57,089 nt of DNA, taken from positions 1 through 57,089 of the forward strand of contig CAKOVP010000003.1 in assembly GCA_934122035.1 (NCBI GenBank), given 5' to 3'. The position numbers and the translations under genes were made by a program. Positions 23,940-33,227 of the stretch are shown here, one piece after another (the first letter of the stretch is position 1; each line of letters starts with the position of its first letter). The notes beneath the pieces are model-generated. The model saw only the letters and a list, made by a program, of their open reading frames with translations. It made no database searches and was not told the origin of the DNA. The DNA is from an uncultured Clostridia bacterium (lineage in GTDB: Bacteria; Bacillota; Clostridia; TANB77; CAG-508).

Positions 23940-24022
23940 TTCTTCTCCTATCTTTTTTTGTACATTTTATTTGCTTGGTTTGTTTTTTATTCTATATTCG
24001 ATATCTTTAATTTTATTTTCAA

Positions 24023-25087
24023 TTATTCTTCGTCATTTCCTTGTAGTTTTTCTGCTCTGTCTGCTGCAATTAAGTTGTCTATCATTTCGTCTAAATCTCC
24101 ATTTAGGAAGTTTTCCATTTGATATATGCTAAGTCCTATTCTGTGGTCTGTTATACGTCCTTGTGGGTAGTTATAAGTACGTATTTTTTCACTTCTATCT
24201 CCACTTCCAACTTGGCTCTTACGCTCACTTGCAAGTTCTGAATCTCTTTTTTGTTTTTCCATTTCATATAGTCTAGATTTTAAAAGTTTCATTGCATATT
24301 CTCTGTTTTGTGTTTGAGAACGCTCTGTTTGACATTCTGCAACTATTCCTGTTGGAACGTGTATTAATCTAACTGCTGATGATGTTTTGTTTACGTGTTG
24401 TCCTCCTGCACCAGAAGCTCTAAATACTTCTAGTTTTATGTCTGCTGGATTTATTTCTATTTGGACATCTTCTACTACTGGTAAGACTGCAACTGTTGCA
24501 GTTGATGTGTGTATTCTTCCACTTGCTTCTGTTTCTGGAACTCTTTGTACCCTGTGAACTCCACTTTCAAATTTTAGTCTGCTATATACACCTTTTCCAG
24601 AAACCATAAAAGATATTTCTTTATAGCCTCCTAGTCCTGTTTCATTTTCGTTTAATACCTCTATTTTCCAATGTTTTCTTTCTGCATACATTGAATACAT
24701 TCTGTATAGCGTTCCAGCAAATAATGCAGCTTCGTCTCCACCAGCACCAGCTCTAATTTCGCATATGATATTTTTATCATCATCTGGATCCTTTGGTATT
24801 AATAGAATTTTTAATTCATCTTCTAATTTTGGAAGGCTTTCTTTTGCATTTTTTATTTCTTCTTCTGCAAGTTCTTTCATTTCTGGGTCTTTTAGCATTT
24901 CTTCTGCTTCTGCTAAATTTTCTTTTACTTTTTTATATTCTTTATATTTTAAAACTACTTCTTCTATTTCGGCATGTTCTTTCATGTATGCTGTCCATTC
25001 GCTAGTTCTAGCGATTATTTCTGGATCTGCAATTTTTTTTGTAAGCTCTTCATATTTCTTTTCTACAGCTTCTAATTTTTGAAACAT
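24023..25087 (-). CDS. prfA: Peptide chain release factor 1
   Basis: 354-aa class I release factor that reads UAA/UAG and triggers peptide release. The GGQ loop is present as SGAGGQHVNKTSSAVRLIHV (near residue 230), as is the codon-reading PAT-type segment VPETEASGRIHTS. Length is standard for RF1. GGAG lies before the ATG. It precedes the interrupted ZIP gene. In many Firmicutes prfA neighbours prmC and thymidine kinase genes, which are absent here. Confidence 0.95.
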   Translation of the reverse strand: MFQKLEAVEKKYEELTKKIADPEIIARTSEWTAYMKEHAEIEEVVLKYKEYKKVKENLAEAEEMLKDPEMKELAEEEIKNAKESLPKLEDELKILLIPKDPDDDKNIICEIRAGAGGDEAALFAGTLYRMYSMYAERKHWKIEVLNENETGLGGYKEISFMVSGKGVYSRLKFESGVHRVQRVPETEASGRIHTSTATVAVLPVVEDVQIEINPADIKLEVFRASGAGGQHVNKTSSAVRLIHVPTGIVAECQTERSQTQNREYAMKLLKSRLYEMEKQKRDSELASERKSQVGSGDRSEKIRTYNYPQGRITDHRIGLSIYQMENFLNGDLDEMIDNLIAADRAEKLQGNDEE

Positions 25088-25274
25088 AAAATTTTCTCCT
25101 CTTTTTTATTTATTAGCTTTTATATTATATATCAAAAAATGGTGTTTTTCAACCCCGTTTAGCTGTTTCATAACAATTAGTAGTTTTTAAGGACTTTTAG
25201 TCACTTATTTTTTTGTTATTTTTCATATATTATATTTTATATAGATTATTTGCTTATTAAAGGAGTGAAATTCC

Positions 25275-25592
25275 ATGGATTTTGTCGCTATGGGTCAAAA
25301 AATTAGAAAAAGAAGATTAGAACTTAATTATACTCAAGAACATTTAGCAGAGCTTACTGGGCTTACTCCTAATTATATTGGTGCTATTGAAAGAGCTACT
25401 TCTAAGTGTAGTTTAGAAACTTTAACAGTTATTGCCAAAGTTCTTAATTTGGATACTGATTTTTTATTATTTGATATTAAAGATCAAAATATTAATTATG
25501 TTATGTCTAAGAATTTAGAAAAATTACCAGAAAGTAAGCGCCAGTTATATATTGAACTTTGCGATTCTATTGCTAAAATATTACTCGCATAA
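25275..25592 (+). CDS. Small XRE-family HTH regulator (copy 3)
   Basis: 105-aa regulator with HTH at residues about 7-62 (LNYTQEHLAELTGLTPNYIG then AIERATSKCSLETL) and a short helical tail (SKRQLYIELCDSIAKILLA). The layout matches the two XRE proteins at 5519 and 6014; the tail QLYIELCDSIAKIL resembles KLIYKISRMIAED of copy 2. AAAGGAG lies eight or nine bases before the ATG. It is transcribed away from prfA and ends in a strong terminator shared with the convergent nuclease operon. Confidence 0.88.
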   Translation: MDFVAMGQKIRKRRLELNYTQEHLAELTGLTPNYIGAIERATSKCSLETLTVIAKVLNLDTDFLLFDIKDQNINYVMSKNLEKLPESKRQLYIELCDSIAKILLA

Positions 25593-25597
25593 AAAAG

Positions 25598-25640
25598 CAC
25601 TCAAAATGTTTTAATTTATTTTACATTTTGAGTGTTTTAT
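25598..25640. terminator. Bidirectional terminator
   Basis: Perfect 12-bp stem CACTCAAAATGT (25598-25609) / ACATTTTGAGTG (25623-25634), followed by TTTTAT, between XRE copy 3 and the convergent repair operon. Confidence 0.88.
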
Positions 25641-25642
25641 AT

Positions 25643-27775
25643 TTATAGCTCTATTAGATTATATTCTATACCTATTTTTTCTAGTGCTTCTTTTTCTCTG
25701 TTGCTACAGGTTAATATTATTGCTTGATGATTTTTTAATGTTTTGGCAAGGAAGCTAAGTGCATTTTCTAGTCTGTTGTTATCGAAGTATGCAAATGTTT
25801 CATCTAATATTATTGGAAGTGTTTCTTTAGATATATCGTCTATCATAGAAAGTCTTAGTCCTAAGTATAGTTGGTCTATTGTTCCTGTGCTTAGTTTTCC
25901 AGCTTCTATGTATTCTCCTCTTGCATTTTCTACTACCATTCCATTTGTATCGCTTATTGTAACTTTGCTGTATTTTTTGTTTGATATTTCTTGTATTGTG
26001 TCTGATAAATTGTTTGTAAATTTAGGCGTTATTGTTGTTTTCATTTCTTCGTATGCTTCGTCTAGGTTTTGCATTGTAAGCATTATTATTTCTTCTTGTT
26101 TTTTTAGTTCTTGTATTTCTTCTTGCTTTTCTTCTAAATTTTCTTTAAATGTTGCCATTTTTTCTATTTCTGGTATTACTGTATTTTCTTCTATTTCTAA
26201 GCCTTTTAGGTTTATTTTTTTGTTATTTATTTTTTCTAGTAAATTACTTATATTAACATTTGATTGATTTAGTATTTTTTCTAGCTTTTCTCTAGCTATT
26301 TCGTTTTGATATTGTTCTATTATTACTTCTTTATTTTTGCTTTTTAGCTCTTGTATGCTTGTGTTTGTTTCTGCTCCTGCTTTTTGTATATTTTCGTTAT
26401 TTTTTTGAAGTAATATTATTTGTCCTGTAAGCATTGCAATTTTGTTTTCTATTTCTTTTTCATATTTAGAGTTTTCTTCTAGTCCTTGCATCTCTTCATT
26501 TTTTTGCTCTAAAACCTTGTTTTTTTCTTCTTGCAGACTTTTTACTTTTTCTGTAAATATTTTTTCTATTTCTATTTTTTGTTTTTCTAATTGTTTTTTT
26601 GCATTTTTATTTTTTATGTTCTTTTGTATTAGTGTAACTAGGAAAATTATTGCAATTATTCCAGAAATTGCGGCTACTAGATTATTTTTTAATCCTACTA
26701 ATCCAATTATTGCACTTAACATAAATATAGCTATAAGTACACATAAAACTATTTTTATATTATCCCTTTTATTTTCTTTTTTTGCATTTATATTTTCTAT
26801 ATGCTTATTTTCTAAGTCTTTTTCTTTATTTTCTATTTGTTCTATTTGCTCTTCTTTTTTATTTATTTCTTTTGTTAAATTTGTTATTCTTTCTATATAT
26901 TTCTCTTTTTCTAATGTTTGAGCATTTTTTTGTTTTGTTAGTTCTTCTATGTTTTTATTATTTTCTGATATGTTTTTTTGTTGTAGTTCTTTTTCTTTTT
27001 CTAAGTTGTTAATATTTTGCTCTTTTTCTTGTAATTGCATTAGAATTTTATATTCTAGATTAAGCTCTTTTAGTTCTTCTAATATTTCTTGTTTTTGATT
27101 GTCTATTTCGTACTTTTTGTTTATACTTGGTTTTATTTCTTCTATTCTATTTTTTATTTTTTCGATTTCGTTTTGTAATATGTTTATTGGTCTTTGTGTC
27201 GTTTTGTTTGTACCAATTTCGTCTCTTATTTTATTTTGCAATTTTTCTTTTGCTTTTTTATAAGATACATTATCTTCCCCTGTACCTGCTAAATTTGCAA
27301 TTTTTTGTATTAATATGTTTTGATTTTTTTCTTCTAGTCTTACTTCTTGTTGCATTGATACTACTGTTGAAAGATATGTTTGTTTGTCTACTCCTGTTTG
27401 TTCTATAAAAAATTTATTTCCATCTTTTTTATCTATTTCAAATGTATCTGTTATATCTTCTAATTTTTCGTTGTAAATTTTAGGATTTTTTTTGTTAAAA
27501 TCTCTAAAGATTTCGTATGTTTCTTGGTTGTTTAAACTATATTTTATTCTGCCAGAAAACTCTTGACTGTTCCAAGGTTTGTATTTATCGTAGTCTGTAT
27601 ATTCTCTGCCATCCTTTGTTTTAGAAATTCCATAAAATGAGCTCATTATATAATTTAGTAGTGTTGATTTTCCACTTTCGTTTGCACCATATATAATGTT
27701 TATTCCATCTTTTAGATTTATTTCTTTGTTTTCTATGTTGCCATATGCATTTATTTTTATATTTTCTATTTTCAA
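25643..27775 (-). CDS. SbcC/YhaN-like SMC-type ATPase
   Basis: 710-aa protein from the TTG at 27775 (GAGGTG is six bases upstream; a GTG at 27784 overlaps that site). N-terminal Walker A GANESGKSTLLNYI, a long central coiled coil broken by a hydrophobic pair of segments (about 345-390: IVLCVLIAIFMLSAIIGLVG and LVAAISGIIAIIFLVTLIQ), then a C-terminal ABC signature LSTGTIDQLYLGLRLS and Walker B LPIILDETFAYFD. The membrane segments inside the coiled coil are typical of the YhaN branch rather than classical SbcC. Expected to work with the adjacent nuclease on DNA ends, possibly near the membrane. Last gene of the dnaX operon. Confidence 0.88.
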   Translation of the reverse strand: MKIENIKINAYGNIENKEINLKDGINIIYGANESGKSTLLNYIMSSFYGISKTKDGREYTDYDKYKPWNSQEFSGRIKYSLNNQETYEIFRDFNKKNPKIYNEKLEDITDTFEIDKKDGNKFFIEQTGVDKQTYLSTVVSMQQEVRLEEKNQNILIQKIANLAGTGEDNVSYKKAKEKLQNKIRDEIGTNKTTQRPINILQNEIEKIKNRIEEIKPSINKKYEIDNQKQEILEELKELNLEYKILMQLQEKEQNINNLEKEKELQQKNISENNKNIEELTKQKNAQTLEKEKYIERITNLTKEINKKEEQIEQIENKEKDLENKHIENINAKKENKRDNIKIVLCVLIAIFMLSAIIGLVGLKNNLVAAISGIIAIIFLVTLIQKNIKNKNAKKQLEKQKIEIEKIFTEKVKSLQEEKNKVLEQKNEEMQGLEENSKYEKEIENKIAMLTGQIILLQKNNENIQKAGAETNTSIQELKSKNKEVIIEQYQNEIAREKLEKILNQSNVNISNLLEKINNKKINLKGLEIEENTVIPEIEKMATFKENLEEKQEEIQELKKQEEIIMLTMQNLDEAYEEMKTTITPKFTNNLSDTIQEISNKKYSKVTISDTNGMVVENARGEYIEAGKLSTGTIDQLYLGLRLSMIDDISKETLPIILDETFAYFDNNRLENALSFLAKTLKNHQAIILTCSNREKEALEKIGIEYNLIEL

Positions 27776-27787
27776 TAGGTTCACCTC

Positions 27788-28873
27788 TTATTTTAAAATG
27801 TCCATTCCTATTTCAAATGCTTGTAATAGTTTTTCTTGCTGTTCTGGAGTGGCTCCATTTTTTATTTTTTCTAATAGCTTTTTTGCAAATAATCCCTTTA
27901 GGCTTACTTGTTTTGATGTTTCTTCTATGTTGTATTTTATTTTTGTGCAGTCTTTTAACTTTATAATATTTTCTTTGGTTATTAGTGGTTTTGTTTCTAA
28001 TAGATTTATTTCAAAGTTTCTTTGACCTGTTAATATTATTTTATAATATTTATTGTCGTCTAAAATTAAGTTGTTTATTTCTTCTATTAGTTCTTCTTGT
28101 GAAGCTATATTATCTACATTTATTTCTTTTTCTGTAAATGTTTTTTCCTCTGCTTCTATAAATTTTATACTTAATCCTTTTGTTTGCTCATTTATTTGTC
28201 CTTCTATAAATCCTCTTGGTCCTAGTTCGTCGAATCCTAGCGAAATTAATGAGCCTGGATACACTATGTTTTGATTTTCGTAGTCTTTGTAACTTGCTTT
28301 GTGTATATGGCCTAATGCAACATAATCAAATCCTAGTGTTTTTAATTTTGCACTTATTAATGGATTATATTTTCTATTTTCATCATTTCCACCATCTAGA
28401 CTTCCGTGTGTTATTAATATGTTTATTTTGTTTTTATTTTCTATTTGAATATTCTCATAATTATTTGGCATATAAAAGTCGTTAAACCCATAACCATAAA
28501 TATCTGCTTCATTTGTGTGTATTACTTCTAATTCTTGGGTAAATATATGTACGTTTTGGCACCATTTGTATTGTTTGTAGAATGAATTTTTTATGTATGG
28601 GTCGTGATTTCCTGGTGTTATAAAAATTTGTGTGTCTGGAATTTCTTTGAATAAATTATTTATGTACTCAATTGTTGATTTTTTTATATATTCTTGCTCA
28701 TATAGATCTCCGGCAATAAAAAAATATGGAATATTTTCTTTTTTTATATATTCCACTATTTGTTTTATTACTTTTCTTTGTTCTAATCTTCTTTGTTCTG
28801 ATAAATTCGATTTACCTGCTAGATTTACAAATGGACTATCTAAATGTGCATCTGCTATATGTATAAATTTCAT
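27788..28873 (-). CDS. YhaO/SbcD-like DNA repair exonuclease
   Basis: 361-aa calcineurin-like metallophosphoesterase of the Mre11/SbcD group. Metal-binding motifs in order: HIADAHLD (residues 4-11), IAGDLYE, TPGNHDPY, ITHGSLDG and ALGHIHKA. The C-terminal capping region (about 270-361) ends LLQAFEIGMDIL. Predicted to trim DNA ends in partnership with the YhaN-like ATPase whose gene begins 12 bp after its stop. It lies 16 bp downstream of recR, so recombination-repair genes are grouped in one transcript. AGAGAG precedes the ATG. Confidence 0.9.
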   Translation of the reverse strand: MKFIHIADAHLDSPFVNLAGKSNLSEQRRLEQRKVIKQIVEYIKKENIPYFFIAGDLYEQEYIKKSTIEYINNLFKEIPDTQIFITPGNHDPYIKNSFYKQYKWCQNVHIFTQELEVIHTNEADIYGYGFNDFYMPNNYENIQIENKNKINILITHGSLDGGNDENRKYNPLISAKLKTLGFDYVALGHIHKASYKDYENQNIVYPGSLISLGFDELGPRGFIEGQINEQTKGLSIKFIEAEEKTFTEKEINVDNIASQEELIEEINNLILDDNKYYKIILTGQRNFEINLLETKPLITKENIIKLKDCTKIKYNIEETSKQVSLKGLFAKKLLEKIKNGATPEQQEKLLQAFEIGMDILK

Positions 28874-28889
28874 ATTATCACTCTCTTTT

Positions 28890-29489
28890 CTATAGTTGTA
28901 CTCTTCCCTCTAAGGCTCTGCTTAGAGTAACTTCATCTGTGTATTCTAGGTCTCCTCCTACTGGTATTCCGTGTGCAATTCTAGTTACCTTTATTCCTAA
29001 TGGTTTTATTAGTTTAGATAAATACATTGCAGTTGCTTCGCCTTCTACTCTTGGGTTTGTTGCAAGTATTACCTCTTTTACTTCTCCATCCATTAGTCTT
29101 GCTAAAAGTTCTTTTATTTTTATATCGTCTGGTCCTACACCATTCATTGGAGATATTGAACCATGAAGTACGTGGTATGTTCCTTTAAATTCGTGGGTTT
29201 TCTCCATTGCAACAACATCTCTTACATCTTCTACAACACAAATTACAGATTGATCCCTTGCCTTGTTAGAACAAATTGGGCAAGGGTCTGTATCTGTTAT
29301 GTTATAGCATTTTGAGCAATATTTTAAATTCTTTTTTGCATTTTGTATGCTTTGAATAAACTCGTTTGTTTCTTCTTCGCTAGCATCTAGTATGTAAAAA
29401 GCAAGCCTTGCAGCTGTTTTGTTTCCTATGCTTGGTAGTTTCTCAAAGCTTTCTATTAATTTTTCTATTGATGGTGAATAGTACGACAT
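28890..29489 (-). CDS. recR: Recombination mediator protein RecR
   Basis: 199-aa protein of standard length. N-terminal HhH (SIEKLIESFEKLPSIGNKTA), a four-Cys zinc finger (CSKCYNITDTDPCPIC) and a Toprim domain beginning VICVVEDVRDVVAMEKTHEF with GPDDIKIKELLARL further on. With RecFO it loads RecA at gaps. It follows ybaB with an 18-bp gap, in the classic dnaX-ybaB-recR order. AGGAG precedes the ATG. Confidence 0.96.
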   Translation of the reverse strand: MSYYSPSIEKLIESFEKLPSIGNKTAARLAFYILDASEEETNEFIQSIQNAKKNLKYCSKCYNITDTDPCPICSNKARDQSVICVVEDVRDVVAMEKTHEFKGTYHVLHGSISPMNGVGPDDIKIKELLARLMDGEVKEVILATNPRVEGEATAMYLSKLIKPLGIKVTRIAHGIPVGGDLEYTDEVTLSRALEGRVQL

Positions 29490-29507
29490 TTTTTTCTCCT
29501 ATTTTGC

Positions 29508-29849
29508 TTACATTAGTCCTGGTATGTTATATTTACCAAGTGATGCTGCTTGTGCATCGTCTACTTGTTTTAATGCATTGTTTATACAAGATGATATTAA
29601 ATCTTCTAGCATTTCTATATCATCTGGGTCTACTACTTCTGGTTTTATTTTTAATTCTTTTATTTCTTTTTTACCAGATACAGTTACTTTTACTGCTTCT
29701 CCTCCACTTGTTGCTGTAAATTCTTTTTCAGCAAGCTCCTCTTGAGATTTTTCCATATCTGATTGCATTTTTTTTGCTTCCTTCATTAATTGATTTAGAT
29801 TCATTCCTCCAAATCCACCCATTCCTGGGAATCCTCCTCTTTTTGACAT
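29508..29849 (-). CDS. ybaB: YbaB/EbfC nucleoid-associated protein
   Basis: 113-aa protein with a Gly/Met-rich start (RGGFPGMGGFGGMNLNQLMK), an amphipathic helix (EAKKMQSDMEKSQEELAEKE) and the TATSGGEAVKVTVSGKKEIK beta segment typical of the family. Forms dimers that bind DNA as tweezers. Located between dnaX and recR with about 20-bp gaps, as in most bacteria. AGGAGG-type site before the ATG. Confidence 0.95.
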   Translation of the reverse strand: MSKRGGFPGMGGFGGMNLNQLMKEAKKMQSDMEKSQEELAEKEFTATSGGEAVKVTVSGKKEIKELKIKPEVVDPDDIEMLEDLISSCINNALKQVDDAQAASLGKYNIPGLM

Positions 29850-29868
29850 TTTTATGTCCTCCTTTTTA

Positions 29869-31488
29869 TTAGTCTATTATGTTTATTGGTATGTCTAGAT
29901 CTTTTTCTATGTTGTTAAAATTATCTGCTTTTTGAACTATTTCGTCATTATTATCTATTAATACCACTCTCATTGGTTTGCCAAGTTCTACTGAAACTTG
30001 TTTCACAATTTCGTTCATATTTTCTGGTCTTTCTAATATAGCTTTTCCAAATGGTGTTAGACCTCTTTCAAATTTTATTCCAACAGTCATATCGTTTATT
30101 TCGTTTGCTGTTGAGTTAAGTAGGTTTGTATATAATGTTATTTTTCCTTGTGTTTTTATTGTGTCTATTATTTTAGGCCAGTTTTGTACGGCATTTCCAA
30201 GTGTTATTGATGAAGATTTTTTTATTTCTGGTTTTATTACTGGCACATTTTTTTCTTCTACTTTTGCTGTTGTTGTAACGCTTCTTGGTTGATTTTGTAG
30301 TATGTTTATTTCTTTTTCTAACCTAGAAATTTTATATTGTAAGTCTTGAATTTGCTTGTTGTCTACTTGGCTATTTTCATTATTTGACTGATTATTTACA
30401 CTAGTAATTGTTTCTTCTTGGTTACATAGTTTTATTATTTCTACCTGAAACATTATTAATTTTTGTGATGACCATTTTATATCGTTTTGTAAATTTGAAA
30501 GTTCGTATATTATTGATATTAGTCTTTCTTTTGATGTAGCATCTGCTAGTTTTTTTATTTCTTCTTTTTCTGCTTGATTATAAATTTCTAACGGTGTATT
30601 TGTTTTGCATATTAGAATGTCTTTTACATATTTTATAATTTCCCATAAAAAGTTTGTTATGTCTTTTCCTTCTTCAACAATTTCGTTTATTGTTTTTAAG
30701 GCTTCATCTGTATTTTTTTCTAATATGTTTTTTGTAATTTTATTTACACTTTCTGTTTTTGGTATTCCAACTAGCTCTTTTACAACTTCATCTGTTATTG
30801 TTCCTTCTTCTTGCATACATCTTTCTAGTATGCTTAGTGCATCTCTCATTGCACCTTCCGAAAGTCCTGCTATTACTTTTTTTGCGTCGTCTGTGATGTC
30901 TATTTTGCTTTGACTGCATACATAGTTTAATCTTTTTTCTATGTTTTCATTTGATATTTTTTTAAAGTCAAATCTTTGGCATCTAGATAATATTGTTGCT
31001 GGTAGCTTTTGTGGCTCTGTTGTAGCAAGTATAAATTTTACGTGTGCTGGTGGTTCTTCTAATGTTTTTAAAAGGGCATTAAAAGCTCCTGTAGATAGCA
31101 TATGAACCTCGTCTATTATATATACTCTGTATTTTGCAAGTGTTGGCAAAAAGTTTACTTCGTCTCTTATTGCTCTAACGTCTTCTACACTATTGTTTGA
31201 TGCAGCATCCATTTCTACAATGTCTGTAAGTGAACCGTCTAGTGCAGCTTTGCAAATTTCGCATTCGTTGCAAGGTTCTCCGTTTTGCGGATTTAGGCAG
31301 TTTACGGCTCTTGCTAAAATTTTTGCAGCTGATGTTTTTCCTGTTCCTCTTCCTCCATTAAATAGATATGCATGCCCTACTCTATTGTTTATTATTTCGT
31401 TTTTTATTGTTTTTACTATATGTTCTTGTCCAACTATTTCATCAAATGTTAGTGGTCTAAATTTTCTGTATAGTGCTGTATATTCCAA
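29869..31488 (-). CDS. dnaX: DNA polymerase III subunit gamma/tau
   Basis: 539 aa from the TTG at 31488 (MEYTALYRKFRPLTF), chosen because GGGGG lies six bases upstream; an earlier in-frame start would lie inside the SRP RNA gene. Clamp-loader ATPase: Walker A GGRGTGKTSAAK (about 45-56), zinc-binding CLNPQNGEPCNECEIC, Walker B VYIIDEVHML, sensor ATTEPQKLPATILSRCQRF. The C-terminal third (tau-type) is shorter than in E. coli. I did not see an obvious frameshift signal for a gamma form. First protein gene of the repair operon, immediately downstream of ffs. Confidence 0.95.
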   Translation of the reverse strand: MEYTALYRKFRPLTFDEIVGQEHIVKTIKNEIINNRVGHAYLFNGGRGTGKTSAAKILARAVNCLNPQNGEPCNECEICKAALDGSLTDIVEMDAASNNSVEDVRAIRDEVNFLPTLAKYRVYIIDEVHMLSTGAFNALLKTLEEPPAHVKFILATTEPQKLPATILSRCQRFDFKKISNENIEKRLNYVCSQSKIDITDDAKKVIAGLSEGAMRDALSILERCMQEEGTITDEVVKELVGIPKTESVNKITKNILEKNTDEALKTINEIVEEGKDITNFLWEIIKYVKDILICKTNTPLEIYNQAEKEEIKKLADATSKERLISIIYELSNLQNDIKWSSQKLIMFQVEIIKLCNQEETITSVNNQSNNENSQVDNKQIQDLQYKISRLEKEINILQNQPRSVTTTAKVEEKNVPVIKPEIKKSSSITLGNAVQNWPKIIDTIKTQGKITLYTNLLNSTANEINDMTVGIKFERGLTPFGKAILERPENMNEIVKQVSVELGKPMRVVLIDNNDEIVQKADNFNNIEKDLDIPINIID

Positions 31489-31517
31489 AATTATTCCCCC
31501 TAAACATATTTTTATTT

Positions 31518-31672
31518 TAAAAAAGTATGAGATTTTTTGTTCTAACTTCTCTATGGAGAGCATTCCACATAAAGATAAACTGCTTATTGCTGCTTCCTTC
31601 CGGACCTGACAAGGTTCACAGGTCTCTATTGGATTGCTTTCCATACAAAAGTTAGAAATGCTTCTCATACTT
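31518..31672 (-). ncRNA. ffs: Signal recognition particle RNA (4.5S/scRNA)
   Basis: Contains the invariant SRP domain IV core GTCAGGTCCGGAAGGAAGCA (minus strand, about 31590-31611). The molecule folds as one long hairpin: AGTATGAGA (31663-31671) pairs with TCTCATACT (31524-31532), TTCTAACTT with AAGTTAGAA, TATGGA with TCCATA. It ends in a T run. At about 155 nt it is longer than the E. coli RNA but I see no separate Alu-type domain. Location upstream of dnaX is conserved in Firmicutes. Ends are set from the promoter and the T run, plus or minus a few bases. Confidence 0.93.
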
Positions 31673-31677
31673 TTTGT

Positions 31678-31706
31678 ATTATATACTATTTTATTTTGTT
31701 TCGCAA
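31678..31706 (-). promoter_or_regulatory. Promoter of ffs
   Basis: -35 TTGCGA (31701-31706), 17-bp spacer, -10 TATAAT (31678-31683) on the minus strand; predicted start at 31671-31672 coincides with the base of the SRP RNA hairpin. Confidence 0.88.
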
Positions 31707-31719
31707 GTAAATTTACGTA

Positions 31720-32463
31720 TTATTTTATTCTTTTAAACACAAATTTGCTTGTATCTGTAATTTCTTTTGTTGTTGTTCCTTCCTCGCATATTTTTTCGCA
31801 AGGTAGGTTTAGTGTTATGTTTGTTTTGTATTTTATTTTGTTTATTTGTAATATTAAGTCAAAGTTTGCTGTAAAGCTAACTTCTTGCTCTGTTGCGCCA
31901 ATTTTTGTTATTAGTTCTCCATTGTGTTTTACTTCTTCTTCATCATTAGAAATAAAATTGCCTATTCCTGTATTCGAAAATCTAATTATGCAAGAACCAC
32001 CTTTGCTTCCAATTTCTAAATTTTTAGCATTGCTTGTTTTTGCTCCTTTGTATGTTAATGTATTGTTTACTAAATAGTCGTCTGAATATGTAAAGGTTCT
32101 TCCTTCTTCGCTGTTTGGCATATATACTTTTACTGTTCCTTTTTGGGGCTTTGCAGTTATTTCTATGTTTTGTATTGTAACTGATTCTAACAATGCTTGT
32201 TCTTTACTTTCTTCGTTATTTTCTATAAAAAAGTATATGTCGTTATTTTGATTAACATTTAAATTCCACTTATTTTCTGTGTCTTTTGTTTCTTGGTCTC
32301 CCTCTGCAGTACTTATTATTGTTATTTTTGACAATATATATGGCATATTTTTTTCACCTTCTACTTGATATTGCACTACAATTATAAATACCATTATTAT
32401 AATTATTGCTAAACTTCCTACGGCTAAACACATTTTTATTTTATCTTTTAGATTTGTATTCAT
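31720..32463 (-). CDS. Membrane-anchored hypothetical protein
   Basis: 247-aa protein with one N-terminal membrane helix (MCLAVGSLAIIIIMVFIIVV) and an extracytoplasmic, beta-rich domain of about 215 residues with a late Cys pair (LPCEKICEEG) that might form a disulfide. No family recognised. The N-in/C-out layout suggests an exported cell-surface protein. AAGGAAAAC precedes the ATG. It ends 14 bp before the ffs -35 box, so the two genes are tightly packed on the same strand but ffs has its own promoter. Confidence 0.75.
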   Translation of the reverse strand: MNTNLKDKIKMCLAVGSLAIIIIMVFIIVVQYQVEGEKNMPYILSKITIISTAEGDQETKDTENKWNLNVNQNNDIYFFIENNEESKEQALLESVTIQNIEITAKPQKGTVKVYMPNSEEGRTFTYSDDYLVNNTLTYKGAKTSNAKNLEIGSKGGSCIIRFSNTGIGNFISNDEEEVKHNGELITKIGATEQEVSFTANFDLILQINKIKYKTNITLNLPCEKICEEGTTTKEITDTSKFVFKRIK

Positions 32464-32528
32464 ATGTTTTCCTTGTATAATAAATTTAGGTTTTTATTTG
32501 GATTTACCTATAAACTCAATTTTAAATA

Positions 32529-32622
32529 TGGCGGAGATGGTGGGATTCGAACCCACGGGCCGGCTACAAACCGACTAACTGATTTCGAGTCAGCCTCGTT
32601 ATGACCACTTCGATACATCTCC
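32529..32622 (-). tRNA. tRNA-Ser (anticodon CGA)
   Basis: 94 nt including encoded CCA. Acceptor stem GGAGATG/CATCTCC with discriminator G, anticodon stem-loop GCTGA-CTCGAAA-TCAGT (anticodon CGA, reads UCG), a long variable arm as expected for serine (GTCGGTTTGTAGCCGGC region) and T-loop GGTTCGAATCC. Confidence 0.95.
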
Positions 32623-32691
32623 ATATTTGTTTTATTATTATATCAAACTGATAAAAAAAGTCAAATAAATTTTGCTTCTTTTTTATAATAG

Positions 32692-32722
32692 CAAAATAGA
32701 GGCAAATTATGCCTCCATTTTG
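32692..32722 (-). terminator. Terminator of the 153-aa foreign gene
   Basis: CAAAAT-GAGGC pairs with GCCTC-ATTTTG around AAATTAT (one mismatch). It lies nine bases past the stop codon; the T tract is weak. Confidence 0.6.
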
Positions 32723-32730
32723 TTTAGTGG

Positions 32731-33192
32731 TTACATTGCAAATGACGAAGCCATGGCCCTTGCCATCTTTTTAAGCGTTGGAGATTGTCCCCCGCAGAAC
32801 TGTTTGGTTTTCTTGTAATTTTCCAAAGACAAGCTATCCAGAGTTCTGCTCCATAACGTGTTTATGGAATTCGGTTTAATTCCAAGCTTTCTTGCAGTTT
32901 CTTGGTTAATGTCTCTCATGAGAACATTGCTCTTGGTTCCCATTTCCATTTGTACTGCAAATACTGTTGCTAAGGTATCCATTTGGCTTTGGCCAAGGTT
33001 GATTCCCAACTCACGAAGTTTTTCGGAAATTTGAGTTTCCATTCCCTTATTGTCTTCTTCGACCTGGTCTTTCAAATTTTCGACCATAGTATTCAGGTCA
33101 TATAACTCCTCAGGATTTTCGGAATTCCTAGAAACTTCCCGAAGTTCCTGGCAGATTGCATTTATCTGCCGAAGTAATTCCCTTTTTGTCAT
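32731..33192 (-). CDS. Compositionally foreign hypothetical protein
   Basis: 153-aa soluble protein with no family I recognise. The first ~75 residues look helical and charged (coiled-coil-like, RQINAICQELREVSRNSENP). The rest has DINQETARKLGIKPNSINTL, which could be an HTH-type helix pair, and an ending rich in Ala/Met. Codon use differs sharply from neighbours: CGG, CTG, CAG, GTC, TCC and GGC are frequent here and rare elsewhere in the window. It has a good promoter with a duplicated motif and AGGAGG before the ATG, and lies next to a tRNA-Ser gene. I read it as a recent acquisition that is expressed. Confidence 0.8.
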   Translation of the reverse strand: MTKRELLRQINAICQELREVSRNSENPEELYDLNTMVENLKDQVEEDNKGMETQISEKLRELGINLGQSQMDTLATVFAVQMEMGTKSNVLMRDINQETARKLGIKPNSINTLWSRTLDSLSLENYKKTKQFCGGQSPTLKKMARAMASSFAM

Positions 33193-33227
33193 TTCTAATT
33201 AACCTCCTATTTTTTCTTCCCATTCGG

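Noticed and set aside
31489..31668. Longer N terminus for dnaX reaching into the SRP RNA region
   Set aside because: Those codons are the ffs sequence; a well-spaced GGGGG and TTG give the family-typical start MEYTALYRKFRP.
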